A stretch of 64,000 nt of DNA, from assembly GCA_050331575.1 (NCBI GenBank), contig JBHJGS010000014.1, forward strand, positions 1-64,000, written 5' to 3'. A program made the translations under genes and the position numbers. Under the pieces are notes generated by a model. It had not been told where the DNA came from. It saw only the letters and a program-made list of their open reading frames with translations, and made no database searches. Positions 53,129 through 63,561 of this stretch are shown one piece after another (within the stretch, counting starts at the first letter, position 1; every line of letters starts with the position of its first letter). The DNA is from JBHJGS01 sp050331575. GTDB lineage: Bacteria; Pseudomonadota; Alphaproteobacteria; Sphingomonadales; Rhodothalassiaceae.

Positions 53129-53251
53129 ATGTTCATGACCACCACCACCCAGGCCGGCCGGCCGAGTTATCTGCATGAGCGGCGCGCCGCGCGCCGGGCC
53201 TTGCGCACCCGCTGGCGCGCCCAGCGCGCCCGCGCGCTTTTGATGAGCTGA
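53129..53251 (+). CDS. Small basic ORF of unknown function
   Basis: 40 residues starting ATG 53129, with AAAGGA 7 bases ahead. Composition is strongly basic: HERRAARRALRTRWRAQRARA in the middle. No family recognised. It lies between the PA0069-type gene and a clear intrinsic terminator at 53316-53349. A small expressed gene fits this setting, but chance cannot be excluded. Confidence 0.4.
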   Translation: MFMTTTTQAGRPSYLHERRAARRALRTRWRAQRARALLMS

Positions 53252-53315
53252 TCCGGCGGAGTGCAACGGATCAGGCGCGGGACCGCCCTCCCCCACGCCT
53301 GTCACCGCCGGACCA

Positions 53316-53349
53316 GGCGATGCCGTCTCCCCCGCGGCATCGCCTTTTT
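53316..53349 (+). terminator. Intrinsic terminator
   Basis: Stem GGCGATGCCG (53316-53325) and CGGCATCGCC (53335-53344) with a 9-base loop, followed by TTTTT (53345-53349). It would end transcription from the radical SAM/small-ORF side, before rnhB. Confidence 0.85.
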
Positions 53350-53387
53350 GTTGACGGCGGCACCGACGGCGGGGTCTTGTTCCGCCC

Positions 53388-54035
53388 ATGCCTGCCGCCG
53401 TTCCGCCGCCCGATCTCCGCCATGAGCAGCGCCTGGTCGCATTATGCGGCGGCGTGATCGCCGGCATGGACGAAGCCGGCCGCGGTCCGCTGGCCGGTCC
53501 GGTGGTGGCGGCCTGCGTGGTGTTGGATTTCGCCGCCCTGCCTGAGGGTCTGGCGGACAGCAAGGCGCTATCGCGGGCACGCCGGACGCAGCTGGCCGGC
53601 GACATCCGGGCCAGCGCCCGGGCTGTGGCGGTCGGCCAGGCCAGCGTGCCGGAGATCGATCAGCTGAACATTCTGCAGGCAAGCTTTCTGGCCATGCGGC
53701 GGGCGCTGGCGCGCGTGTCGCCGTGCCCGGCGGCTTGCCTGGTTGATGGTCGCGATGTGCCGCCGGATCTGGCCTGCCCGGCCGAAGCGGTTATCGGCGG
53801 CGATGCCGTGTCCGCCTCAGTCGCGGCGGCCAGCATCATTGCCAAGGTGCATCGCGATGCGCTGATGGCGAGGCTGCATCGGGACTACCCCGATTATGGC
53901 TGGGACAGCAATGCCGGCTATGGCGTGCGCAGCCATCTGAAGGCGCTAGATATGGTGGGCCCCAGCCCCCATCACCGCAAGAGCTTTGGCCCGGTGGCCA
54001 AGATTTTGGCTCAAAAGACCTGCGCAACTGCCTGA
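53388..54035 (+). CDS. rnhB: Ribonuclease HII
   Basis: Cleaves RNA in RNA-DNA hybrids. 215 residues. The catalytic signature GMDEAGRGPLAGPVVAACVVL holds the first acidic pair, then LADSKALS, VDGRDVPPDLACPAEAVIGGDAVSASVAAASIIAKVHRD. C-terminal YPDYGWDSNAGYG, and then HLKALDMVGPSPHHRKSF. It precedes ccrM, an arrangement common in alphaproteobacteria. Confidence 0.97.
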   Translation: MPAAVPPPDLRHEQRLVALCGGVIAGMDEAGRGPLAGPVVAACVVLDFAALPEGLADSKALSRARRTQLAGDIRASARAVAVGQASVPEIDQLNILQASFLAMRRALARVSPCPAACLVDGRDVPPDLACPAEAVIGGDAVSASVAAASIIAKVHRDALMARLHRDYPDYGWDSNAGYGVRSHLKALDMVGPSPHHRKSFGPVAKILAQKTCATA

Positions 54036-54039
54036 TAGA

Positions 54040-54077
54040 AAGCGATTTTTCGCTTGACCACCGGACTCCGCCGACTC
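54040..54077 (+). promoter_or_regulatory. ccrM leader: hairpin and two GANTC sites
   Basis: A hairpin AAGCGA (54040-54045) and TCGCTT (54050-54055) is followed by two GACTC sites (54064-54068, 54073-54077) about 40-53 bases before the ccrM start. CcrM methylates GANTC, and GANTC sites in its own promoter feed back on transcription in Caulobacter. The same logic is plausible here. No CtrA TTAA-N7-TTAA box was found. Confidence 0.55.
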
Positions 54078-54116
54078 ATGCTGCCAGGGCAGGGATGCCC
54101 GCATGAGAGGATCAGC

Positions 54117-55219
54117 ATGTCCGGCACACACCATAATCTGCCGGTCGACCGGATCATTCAGGGGGACTGCGTGGAGCAATTGCAGGCCCTGCCGGACGGT
54201 TGCGCGGACATGGTCTTTGCCGATCCCCCCTATAATCTTCAGCTAAAGGACCGGCTGCACCGGCCGGACAATTCCGAAGTCGCCGGGGTCAAGGACGCCT
54301 GGGACCGGTTTGACAGCTTTGGCGCCTATGACCGCTTCACCCGGGCGTGGCTGACCCAGGCGCGGCGTCTGCTGAAACCCACCGGCACCTTGTGGGTCAT
54401 CGGCAGCTATCACAATATCTTCCGGGTCGGTACAGCGCTTCAGGATCTGGGTTTCTGGATCCTCAACGATATTGTCTGGCGCAAGACCAACCCGATGCCG
54501 AATTTCCGCGGCACCCGGTTCACCAACGCGCATGAGACGCTGATCTGGGCTGCCCGCTCCGCCGATGCGCGCGGCTATACCTTCAATTATCATGCCCTGA
54601 AGACCTTCAATGAGGGCTTGCAGATGCGCTCGGATTGGCATTTGCCGATCTGTTCCGGGTCGGAACGGCTAAAGCGTGGCAGCAAGAAATTGCACGCGAC
54701 GCAAAAGCCCGAAGCGCTGCTCTACCGGGTCTTGCTTGCCAGCACCCAGCCGGGCGATTTGGTCATCGACCCGTTTTTCGGCACCGGCACCACCGGCGCG
54801 GTGGCCAAACGGCTTGGCCGCCATTTCCTGGGCATCGAACGCGACCCGGCCTATGTCGCCGCCGCTCAGGATCGGCTCGCCCCGATCAGACCCGACACGG
54901 CGGAGACACTGCAGGTGACCCGCTCGGCCAAAGCCGAACCGCGTGTGCCGTTCGGCGCGCTGATCGAGCGGGGTCTGGTCCGTCCCGGCCAAGTCTTGAG
55001 TGACCAACGCGGCCGCTACGCCGCCAAGGTCCGGGCCGACGGCAGCCTGGTCTGCGGCGACCGCACCGGTTCGATCCACCAGATCGGCGCGCATGTGCAA
55101 GGCGCGGACGCCTGTAACGGCTGGACCTTCTGGTGGGTGAACGCGGGGCCGCAGCGCATTCCCATCGATCTGTTGCGCCAACAGGTGCGCGCGGAAATGC
55201 GCGGCCACGCCGGGCCCGC

Positions 55220-55235
<16 letters not shown>
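54117..55235 (+). CDS. ccrM: Cell-cycle DNA adenine methyltransferase (GANTC, CcrM-type)
   Basis: 372 residues. Beta-class amino-methyltransferase: motif IV DPPYNL with ADPPYNLQLKDRL in the first third, then FGTGTTGAVAKRLGR (motif I) late in the protein. Target recognition parts are KTNPMPNFRGTRFTNAHETLIW and KKLHATQKPEALL. The C-terminal extension (KVRADGSLVCGDRTGSIHQIGA, CNGWTFWW) is found in CcrM. It methylates adenine in GANTC, marking newly replicated DNA for cell-cycle transcription. ATG 54117 has GAGGA 6-7 bases ahead. It converges with recQ, overlapping by 16 bases. Confidence 0.95.
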
Positions 55236-57028
<1,793 letters not shown>

Positions 57029-57082
57029 TCTTGCCCCCGCCGCCATCGCCGTCACGATAGGAAGCAGCCGCCGTGAGAGCAA

Positions 57083-57127
57083 CATCTGATCGATTGGAGT
57101 CGCAGTGCGATACCAATCGGTCAGATG
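57083..57127. repeat. Imperfect inverted repeat between recQ and the DUF998 gene
   Basis: CATCTGATCGATTGG (57083-57097) and CCAATCGGTCAGATG (57113-57127) pair with one mismatch around a 15-base loop. It is shared by the two divergent genes, and a GANTC site (GAGTC at 57097-57101) falls at the loop edge. It may be an operator or a hairpin. Confidence 0.5.
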
Positions 57128-57239
57128 AAGTTGCCCGCGCCATAGGATGCCCCGTTGGCAACCAGAGAAATCTGCATCTTTCGCCGCGGTTTGTGCGTTG
57201 GCCCGGCGGCCTCTTCCTTAGAACCACACGCGCCTGACC

Positions 57240-57890
57240 ATGCCTGTTGACATCAAACGCCTTGACCATGCCCGCTCCGCCAGAATAGCCGGCTATTTGG
57301 GCCTGCTGGGGTGCATCGCCGCCATCGCCACCAACCTGATCGGGGTCTGGGTGCATGACAGCACCGGCTTTGTCGAAGACACCATCAGCGATCTGGCTGC
57401 CGGCCGCCACGCCTGGATCCAGGACACGGGCCTTTATCTCTATGCACTCGGCATGGCCGCGGTCGGCTTCGCCCTGGGTCGGCTGCCGGTGCAGACGCCG
57501 CGCTGGCGCGGCGGGTGCTACCTGCTGATCGCGCTCGGCCTGGCCGTGTTCGTGATGGGGCTGCACGGCGAATATGGCGACTATGAGCCCGGCGGGCTGA
57601 AGATCCACATCTATCTGTTGTATTTCCTGGGCATTGGCTTCGGCATTGCCGCGATCCTGTTGGCCAATGGCTTGGGCATCATGTTCGGCCGAGCCTGGTC
57701 TCATGCCAGCCTGGCGATCGCGGTGATGTGGATGTTTGGCGGGCCCGCCTTCTTCTTTGTGCCCGATGCCTGGGACGGCCTGTTCGAACGCGGTGTCGGC
57801 TTATTGTCGATCCTCTGGCTGGCCGGGGTGTCTGTGTTGTTGATCACCCATCGCGGCGAGGTGCGACGGCCGGTGCCGGTGCGCGGGTGA
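57240..57890 (+). CDS. DUF998 integral membrane protein
   Basis: 216 residues with six or seven membrane helices (for example CIAAIATNLIGVWVH, GMAAVGFALGRL, LLIALGLAVFVMGLHGEYG, IGFGIAAILLANGLGIMFG). The pattern, with EDTISDLAAGRHAWIQDTGLYLYALGM, fits DUF998. Function unknown. It is divergent from recQ. Confidence 0.75.
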   Translation: MPVDIKRLDHARSARIAGYLGLLGCIAAIATNLIGVWVHDSTGFVEDTISDLAAGRHAWIQDTGLYLYALGMAAVGFALGRLPVQTPRWRGGCYLLIALGLAVFVMGLHGEYGDYEPGGLKIHIYLLYFLGIGFGIAAILLANGLGIMFGRAWSHASLAIAVMWMFGGPAFFFVPDAWDGLFERGVGLLSILWLAGVSVLLITHRGEVRRPVPVRG

Positions 57891-57896
57891 GCCGGC

Positions 57897-58814
57897 TCAA
57901 CTGGTCGGGCAGTCCAGGCTCGGTTTCACGGCGCCTTCGGTCTGGCCGGGCAGGGGGATATAGTCAGTCTCGTCCTGGGGCAGTGCAAAGCGGCCGGAAA
58001 AGCGGGCCCCGGGCGCCGCGATCCAGTCCTCGCGCGCTGCCGCGATCAAGGCCGGATCACTGGCGACGAAATTCCAGTCGATATGGCGCGGCTCGGGCAG
58101 GGGCTCGCCGCCGACCAGGATCAGCCGGGCCGTCTGATCGGCGGTGACAGTGACCGCGCCCGGGGCAAGCACCGCCAGGGCGCCGGGCTGCAACGCCTCG
58201 CCATTGACCTGCACGCCGGCGTCGGTGGTGAACAGCGCGCGGTCCGGCCCTGCCGGCAGGGCCAGCGACGCGCCGGCGGGCATATGTGCGTCCAGCATCA
58301 AGGCCGGGTGCGGGAACGGCACGTCGGAGCGCACGCCGTCCAGGTCCCCCAGCACCACGGTGATCGCCACGCCCTCGCGCTCCAGCGTCTTCATCGGCGC
58401 GATATGGTGGAAGCTGGCCGGGCCCTGTTCGTGCTGTTTGGGCAGAGCCAGCCACAGCTGCAGGCCGTGCAGATGGTGGCCGGCGGCGATATCGCCTTGC
58501 GTGGAGCGTTCTGAATGCACAATGCCGCCGCCGGCGATCATCAAATTGACGGCGCCGGGCTCAATCACCTGGTCCGCCCCGGTGGTGTCGCGATGGCGGA
58601 TGCGGCCCTTGAACAGATAGGTCAGCGTGGCCAGGCCGATATGCGGGTGCGCGCGCACCTCCAGGCCCTGCCCCGGCGCGAAGTCGGTCGGCCCCATCTC
58701 GTCGAAGAACACGAACGGCCCGACCAGCCGGCGCGTATGATGCGGCAGCAGCCGAGACACCTGGAAGCCACCCAGATCGCGGCGGCGCGGCGGGATAAGC
58801 AGGGCAACGGTCAT
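57897..58814 (-). CDS. Pirin family protein
   Basis: 305 residues, bicupin. N-terminal motif HPHIGLATLTYLFKG and RHRDTTG, followed by GGGIVHSERS, typical of the metal-binding first cupin of pirins. Some pirins have quercetinase activity or regulate transcription; the function of this one is not known. ATG 58814 is chosen. Its upstream region has poly-C/poly-G tracts, so longer reading frames there are not trustworthy. It converges with the DUF998 gene. Confidence 0.92.
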   Translation of the reverse strand: MTVALLIPPRRRDLGGFQVSRLLPHHTRRLVGPFVFFDEMGPTDFAPGQGLEVRAHPHIGLATLTYLFKGRIRHRDTTGADQVIEPGAVNLMIAGGGIVHSERSTQGDIAAGHHLHGLQLWLALPKQHEQGPASFHHIAPMKTLEREGVAITVVLGDLDGVRSDVPFPHPALMLDAHMPAGASLALPAGPDRALFTTDAGVQVNGEALQPGALAVLAPGAVTVTADQTARLILVGGEPLPEPRHIDWNFVASDPALIAAAREDWIAAPGARFSGRFALPQDETDYIPLPGQTEGAVKPSLDCPTS

Positions 58815-59397
58815 GGGCTGGGGCTCCAAGGCGGGGCGAAAGGGCAGGACGAAAAGGCACGGCAAAAAAGTCGGCAGGGCCTCCAGCCCATACCCCGCCC
58901 GTCCGCGTCGGAAAACCCCATGCGGCATCGCGCCCGCTTGCCCCACGCCCCTCTGCCCACCGCAGCAGAGCGGGCCCGGCGCTGGGCCCCCCCCCCCCCC
59001 CCCCCCCCGGCGCGGGGGGGGGGGCCCCCCCCCCCCCCCACTTGGGGTGTGGGTAATGGGGGGGTGTGATAACCCCCCTCTCCCGTGGGTGGGTGGGGGG
59101 TGGGGGTGGGGGGGGGGGGGGCGCCCGGGGCACAACACCCCGCCGCGGGGGGGCCCCCCCGCCCCCCGACCCCTCACCCTCCCACCGCGCTGGCGCGCGG
59201 CGGGCCCCTCCCTCTCCCACAAGGGGAGAGGGGCAAGGGGGAGAGGGGAAAGGGGGAGAGGGAAAGAGGTGCTCTCCTACCGGGGAGAGAGCGATAAGGC
59301 GTGACGCGGCGGCATCCCACTTCGGGCTTTCGTTCCCCGGGCTGAGCGGCTAAGGGCAGGCAGACTGCATGCCGCAACCATCTCAGGAGAGCATCCC
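58815..59397. other. Gene-free spacer with extreme poly-C/poly-G tracts and palindromic repeats
   Basis: No gene is supported. The central part has runs of 22 C (58987-59008), 11 G (59014-59024), 15 C (59025-59039) and 14 G (59108-59121). This is followed by a CCCTCTCCC/GGGAGAGGG hairpin (59210-59232) in the style of alphaproteobacterial REPs, and three tandem 14-15 bp copies of GGGGAGAGGGGNAA (59223-59265). Long homopolymers may be assembly error; they also make frames across this region unreliable. The last 100 bases carry the lpd promoter or Shine-Dalgarno (AGGAGAGC before ATG 59398). Confidence 0.7.
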
Positions 59398-60804
59398 ATG
59401 GCCGAGCAATTCGATTTGGTGGTGATCGGGGCGGGGCCCGGGGGCTATGTGGCGGCGATCCGGGCCGCCCAACTGGGATTGAAGGCCGCCTGCATCGAAT
59501 CCCGTGCAAGCCTGGGCGGCACCTGCCTGAATGTCGGCTGCATCCCGTCCAAGGCGCTGTTGCACGCCAGCCACCTCTACGAGGAAGCAAAGGGCGGGCA
59601 TCTGGGCCAGTGGGGCGTCGCTTTCGACGGCGTCTCGCTCGACCTGCAGGCCATGCTGAAGGCCAAGGATGACAGTGTGAAGGGTCTGACCCAGGGCATC
59701 GAGCTGCTGTTTAAGAAGAACAAGGTGACCTGGTTGAAAGGGCATGGCCGGTTCAAGGACAAGCAGACCATCGAGGTGGTCACTGGTGAGGACAGCCAGA
59801 CCGTGACGGCGAAGAAGGTGATCATCGCCACCGGCTCCTCCGTTGCCACCCTGCCCGGCATCGCGCCGGATGGCGGGCGCATCGTCAGCTCCACCGAGGC
59901 GCTCGACCTGAATGAGGTGCCGGAGCATCTGGTGGTGATCGGCGGCGGCTATATCGGGCTGGAAATGGGCTCGGTGTGGCGGCGGCTGGGCGCGAAGGTC
60001 ACCGTGGTGGAGTTCCTCGACCGCATCACCCCGGGCATGGACGGCGAAATCTCCCAGCAGTTCGCGCGCATCCTGAAAAAGCAGGGCATGGACATCAAGA
60101 CCGGCTTCAAGGTCGTCGATGTCAAGACCGCAAAGGACGGCGCCACCGTGGTGATCGAGCGGGCCAAGGGCGGTGAGACCCAGGAGATCGCCTGCGATTA
60201 TGTGCTGCTGTCGATCGGTCGCAAGCCGAACACCGACGGGCTGCAGCTGGACAAGGCGGGCCTGGCCGCCGATGACAAGGGCCGCATCCCGATCGGCAAG
60301 GATTTTCAGACCAAGGTCGAAGGAATCTACGCCATCGGCGATGTCGTCGAAGGGCCGATGCTGGCGCACAAGGCCGAGGAGGAGGGTGTGGCCGCGGCGG
60401 AATATGCCGCCGGCCATGTCGGCCATGTCAATCATGATGTGATCCCCGCGGTGGTCTATACCCAACCGGAGGTGGCCAGCGTCGGCCGCACCGAGGAGGA
60501 GCTGAAAGCCGCCGACATTGCCTACAAGGTCGGCAAATTCCCGTTCCTGGCCAATTCCCGCGCCAAGACCAACAAGGATACCGAGGGCTTCGTGAAAATC
60601 CTCGCCGATCCGGAGACCGACCGGGTGCTGGGCGTGCACATTATCGGTTCCATGGCCGGAACGATGATCGCAGAGGCCGCGCTGGCCATGGAATTCGGCG
60701 CCTCGTCCGAAGATGTCGCGCTGACCTGCCACGCCCACCCCACCCACAGCGAAGCGGTGAAAGAAGCCGCCCTGGCGGTGCACGGACGGGCGATCCATGT
60801 GTGA
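59398..60804 (+). CDS. lpdA: Dihydrolipoyl dehydrogenase
   Basis: E3 of 2-oxoacid dehydrogenase complexes, reoxidising dihydrolipoamide with NAD. 468 residues. FAD site VVIGAGPGGYVAAI, redox disulfide in GGTCLNVGCIPSKALLHAS, NAD site VVIGGGYIGLEMGSVWRRLG, FAD GIYAIGDVVEGPMLAHKAEEEG and the C-terminal base HAHPTHSEAVKEA. AGGAG stands 7 bases before ATG 59398. It stands alone here; the E1 subunits are 57 kb upstream and their E2 is not in the window. Confidence 0.97.
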   Translation: MAEQFDLVVIGAGPGGYVAAIRAAQLGLKAACIESRASLGGTCLNVGCIPSKALLHASHLYEEAKGGHLGQWGVAFDGVSLDLQAMLKAKDDSVKGLTQGIELLFKKNKVTWLKGHGRFKDKQTIEVVTGEDSQTVTAKKVIIATGSSVATLPGIAPDGGRIVSSTEALDLNEVPEHLVVIGGGYIGLEMGSVWRRLGAKVTVVEFLDRITPGMDGEISQQFARILKKQGMDIKTGFKVVDVKTAKDGATVVIERAKGGETQEIACDYVLLSIGRKPNTDGLQLDKAGLAADDKGRIPIGKDFQTKVEGIYAIGDVVEGPMLAHKAEEEGVAAAEYAAGHVGHVNHDVIPAVVYTQPEVASVGRTEEELKAADIAYKVGKFPFLANSRAKTNKDTEGFVKILADPETDRVLGVHIIGSMAGTMIAEAALAMEFGASSEDVALTCHAHPTHSEAVKEAALAVHGRAIHV

Positions 60805-60861
60805 GGGTGCGGCGCCGGGCCATCTGGTTCGGTCTGGCAACGACGTCTAAGCCAACGGCCC

Positions 60862-62370
60862 ATGCCTTACGCGTCCCTCCGCGATTTTCTCGCCTATCTG
60901 GAGCGCGCCGGTGAGCTTGTGCGCGTGTCCGAGCCGGTGTCCACGCACCTGGAGATGACCGAGATCCAGACCCGCGTCATCGCCGAGGGCGGACCGGCGA
61001 TCCTGTTCGAGCATCCGGTCAGGCCCGACGGCACGCGCTCGGACATTCCCGTGCTGGTCAATCTGTACGGCACGGTCGGCCGCGTCGCCGCGGCCATCGG
61101 GCGCCAGCCGCACGAGCTGCGCGAGGTCGGCGAGACGCTGGCGTTTCTGCGCCAGCCCGAACCGCCGCGCGGGGTGCGCGAGGCGTGGGATCTGCTGCCG
61201 CTGGCCCGCCAGGTGCTGGCGATGCGCCCGAAGACCATCGCGCGGGCGCCGTGCCAGCAGCAGGTCTTCACCGGCGAGGCCGTTGATCTGACCCGCCTGC
61301 CGGTGCAGGGCTGCTGGCCTGGTGAGCCGGCGCCGCTGATCACCTGGCCGCTGATCGTCACCAAGGGGCCGGGCACCCGGCGCGAGGATGACTATAATCT
61401 GGGCATCTACCGCATGCAGGTGCTCGACCGCAGCCGCACGATCATGCGCTGGCTGAAGCATCGCGGCGGCGCGCAGCATTTCGCCCGCTGGAAGGAGGCG
61501 CGGCCGGAGCCGCTGCCGGCCGCCGCCGTGCTCGGCGCGGACCCCGGCACCACCGTCGCCGCGGTGACCCCGGTGCCGGACACGCTGTCGGAATATCAGT
61601 TCGCCGGCCTGTTGCGCGGGGAGAAAGTCGAGCTGGTCGATTGCAAGACCGTGCCGCTGAAGGTGCCGGCCTCAGCCGAGATCGTCATCGAGGGCCATGT
61701 TTTGCTCGACGACACCGCCGAGGAGGGCCCCTATGGCGACCATACCGGCTATTACAATGCCGTGGAGCGCTTCCCGGTGTTCGAAGTCTCCGCCATCACC
61801 TTGCGCAAGGATCCGATCTATCTGTCCACCTATACCGGCCGGCCGCCGGACGAGCCGTCGGTGCTGGGCGAGGCGCTGAACGAGGTGTTCATACCGCTGA
61901 TCCAGCAGCAATTCCCAGAGATCGTGGATTTCTGGCTGCCGCCGGAGGGCTGCTCCTACCGCATCGCGGTGATTTCCATGAAAAAGGCTTATGCCGGCCA
62001 CGCCAAGCGGGTGATGATGGGCGCCTGGTCCTATCTCCGCCAGTTCATGTACACGAAGTTCTTGATTGTGGTCGACGCCGACATCAATGCGCGCGACTGG
62101 AAAGATGTGATGTGGGCGGTGTCGACCCGCATGGACCCGGTGCGCGATCTCGTCACCGTTGAGAACACTCCGATCGATTATCTGGACTTCGCCAGCCCCG
62201 TCTCCGGTCTGGGCGGCAAGCTGGGCCTGGACGCCACCAACAAATGGCCCGGCGAAACCAACCGGGAATGGGGCCGCCAGATCCGCATGGACCAGGATGT
62301 GGTGGACAAGGTGACCGAGATGTGGGGGCGCCTGGGCCTGCCCGGGCGCGGCACGGCCATCTGGCAATAG
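60862..62370 (+). CDS. ubiD: UbiD family decarboxylase (4-hydroxy-3-polyprenylbenzoate decarboxylase)
   Basis: 502 residues. Prenylated-FMN dependent decarboxylase; the catalytic and cofactor region EGPYGDHTGYYNAVERFPVFE and the TYTGRPPDEPSVLGEALNEVFIPLIQQQFPEI stretch are family hallmarks, with DFWLPPEGCSYRIAVISMKK. It would decarboxylate an aromatic acid, most likely the ubiquinone precursor. UbiX, which supplies the cofactor, is not in the window. ATG 60862 begins 57 bases after lpdA. Confidence 0.93.
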   Translation: MPYASLRDFLAYLERAGELVRVSEPVSTHLEMTEIQTRVIAEGGPAILFEHPVRPDGTRSDIPVLVNLYGTVGRVAAAIGRQPHELREVGETLAFLRQPEPPRGVREAWDLLPLARQVLAMRPKTIARAPCQQQVFTGEAVDLTRLPVQGCWPGEPAPLITWPLIVTKGPGTRREDDYNLGIYRMQVLDRSRTIMRWLKHRGGAQHFARWKEARPEPLPAAAVLGADPGTTVAAVTPVPDTLSEYQFAGLLRGEKVELVDCKTVPLKVPASAEIVIEGHVLLDDTAEEGPYGDHTGYYNAVERFPVFEVSAITLRKDPIYLSTYTGRPPDEPSVLGEALNEVFIPLIQQQFPEIVDFWLPPEGCSYRIAVISMKKAYAGHAKRVMMGAWSYLRQFMYTKFLIVVDADINARDWKDVMWAVSTRMDPVRDLVTVENTPIDYLDFASPVSGLGGKLGLDATNKWPGETNREWGRQIRMDQDVVDKVTEMWGRLGLPGRGTAIWQ

Positions 62371-62495
62371 CAGCGCGGGCCTACCGTTTGGACATCTGCG
62401 CGCGATCTTGCGCCCGGCCCTGTCTAAGCCGACTTGATCGGCACTGCGGCCGGATATAGATTGGAAATTAAATGGACAGTTTTTGGAGCTTTAAC

Positions 62496-62738
62496 ATGGC
62501 GCGCAAGGCCGAAATTCGGGTGATGGTGGACAAGGACTTTCTCGACCGTCTGAAGCAGCGGGTCGGCGCGGACAAATATACCGAGCTGCTGCAGAATGCG
62601 CTGGCGGTTTATGACTGGGCCACCAGCGAGGTTGAGCATGACCGCGTCGTGGTGTCGGCCGAGCGCAGCGGCGGCAATCTGCAGCGTCTGTTCTCGCCCG
62701 AATTTAGCCGCATCAAGAAGCAGGGTGGCGCGGCCTGA
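62496..62738 (+). CDS. Small protein of unknown function
   Basis: 80 residues from ATG 62496, with TGGAG 7 bases ahead. The frame also allows ATG 62472. It reads ARKAEIRVMVDKDFLDRLKQRV, then a helical ELLQNALAVYDWATSEVEHD and EFSRIKKQGG. The first part could be a short ribbon-helix-helix-like DNA-binding fold, but I do not recognise the family. No catalytic motif. Unlinked to its neighbours in function as far as seen. Confidence 0.6.
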   Translation: MARKAEIRVMVDKDFLDRLKQRVGADKYTELLQNALAVYDWATSEVEHDRVVVSAERSGGNLQRLFSPEFSRIKKQGGAA

Positions 62739-62797
62739 CGGCGGCTTAGGAACAGGCCGGCCTGGCCAGGCGCTGAGCAAACAGGCGGAGGGGTCAG

Positions 62798-62968
62798 ATG
62801 CCGGCGGGTGAAGAGCGCGACGACGGGACAGAAGCGGCGAGGCAGCAAAAGCCGGCATTGGGCGCAGCCAGCTCGCCCTCATCGGGGTTGCAAACCCTCC
62901 GCCTGATTGATGAGTCCGGTGATTCCGGGGCGCCACCCGATTTTGCAAGATCCCGACACCAAGCCTGA
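62798..62968 (+). CDS. Possible 56-residue ORF
   Basis: ATG 62798 is 4-5 bases after a strong GGAGGGG. The peptide is polar and low-complexity (MPAGEERDDGTEAARQQ..., then DESGDSGAPPDFARS) with no recognised domain. The Shine-Dalgarno argues for translation, but there is no conservation evidence. It ends 12 bases before the next frame. Confidence 0.35.
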   Translation: MPAGEERDDGTEAARQQKPALGAASSPSSGLQTLRLIDESGDSGAPPDFARSRHQA

Positions 62969-62979
62969 CAACGCCGCAG

Positions 62980-63366
62980 GTGGCGCACAAACCGTTAACG
63001 GGCAGAGAAAGAGCGGGTGTTGGTCTTACCTGGGGTGTGCTCGGCCTCATCGCCGAATTCCTGCTGTTCATCTTCTTCTCCATCTGGGCGCCACGCGATC
63101 CCGGCAGCGATGTGCCCAAGCTGATCGACAGCATTGCCGCGCAGGTCGCAGAGCAAGGGTCAGAGCAACCGTCAGTGTCTTTGGAACAGTCTTTGGAAAC
63201 GCTTCAAAGTCTTCGCGAGGAACTGAATAGCATCGTGACGCTGGCCGAACAGCAGCGGGAGTCGCGCAGGGCTTTCCTTCTGAAGCTGATTGAGGATGTG
63301 CTGGTCAGCGTGCTTTTGCCGGTCCTAACAACACTCTTGGGCTATATTTTCGGCACCGCCGCGTAG
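62980..63366 (+). CDS. Membrane protein with two hydrophobic ends and a coiled coil
   Basis: 128 residues from GTG 62980. A hydrophobic segment near residues 14-36 (GVGLTWGVLGLIAEFLLFIFFSIW), a hydrophilic middle that looks like coiled coil (LEQSLETLQSLREELNSIVTLAEQQRESRR), and a C-terminal hydrophobic segment (DVLVSVLLPVLTTLLGYIFGT). No family recognised. Both ends in the membrane suggest a hairpin-type topology. The start is uncertain. Confidence 0.5.
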   Translation: MAHKPLTGRERAGVGLTWGVLGLIAEFLLFIFFSIWAPRDPGSDVPKLIDSIAAQVAEQGSEQPSVSLEQSLETLQSLREELNSIVTLAEQQRESRRAFLLKLIEDVLVSVLLPVLTTLLGYIFGTAA

Positions 63367-63561
63367 CCTAGCCGGGCCGAGACGGAGGACTGACCCCGCT
63401 TAAGCATGACCAAGCGGCCCAAACGCGTCGAACCGGGAGAACCGGGGCACTCCCATGAGGGGGCTTCTTTGTGACCGAGCCTAACGGGGCCGGGCTGAAA
63501 CGCCTATGGATGCGAAAACGGGCTAGGCAGCGCGCATGCCGGCTGGCATGACACGGGCGCC

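Noticed and set aside
54040..54055. Intrinsic terminator of rnhB
   Set aside because: The hairpin stem is only 6 bp and no T-run follows; it is treated as part of the ccrM leader.
58815..59222. Upstream extension of the pirin gene to 441 residues
   Set aside because: The extension runs through poly-C/poly-G tracts as glycine/proline-rich random sequence; the family N-terminus fits ATG 58814.
63420..63475. Terminator or hairpin before pmbA
   Set aside because: The CTCCC/GGGGG pairing is too short and has mismatches, with no clear T-run.
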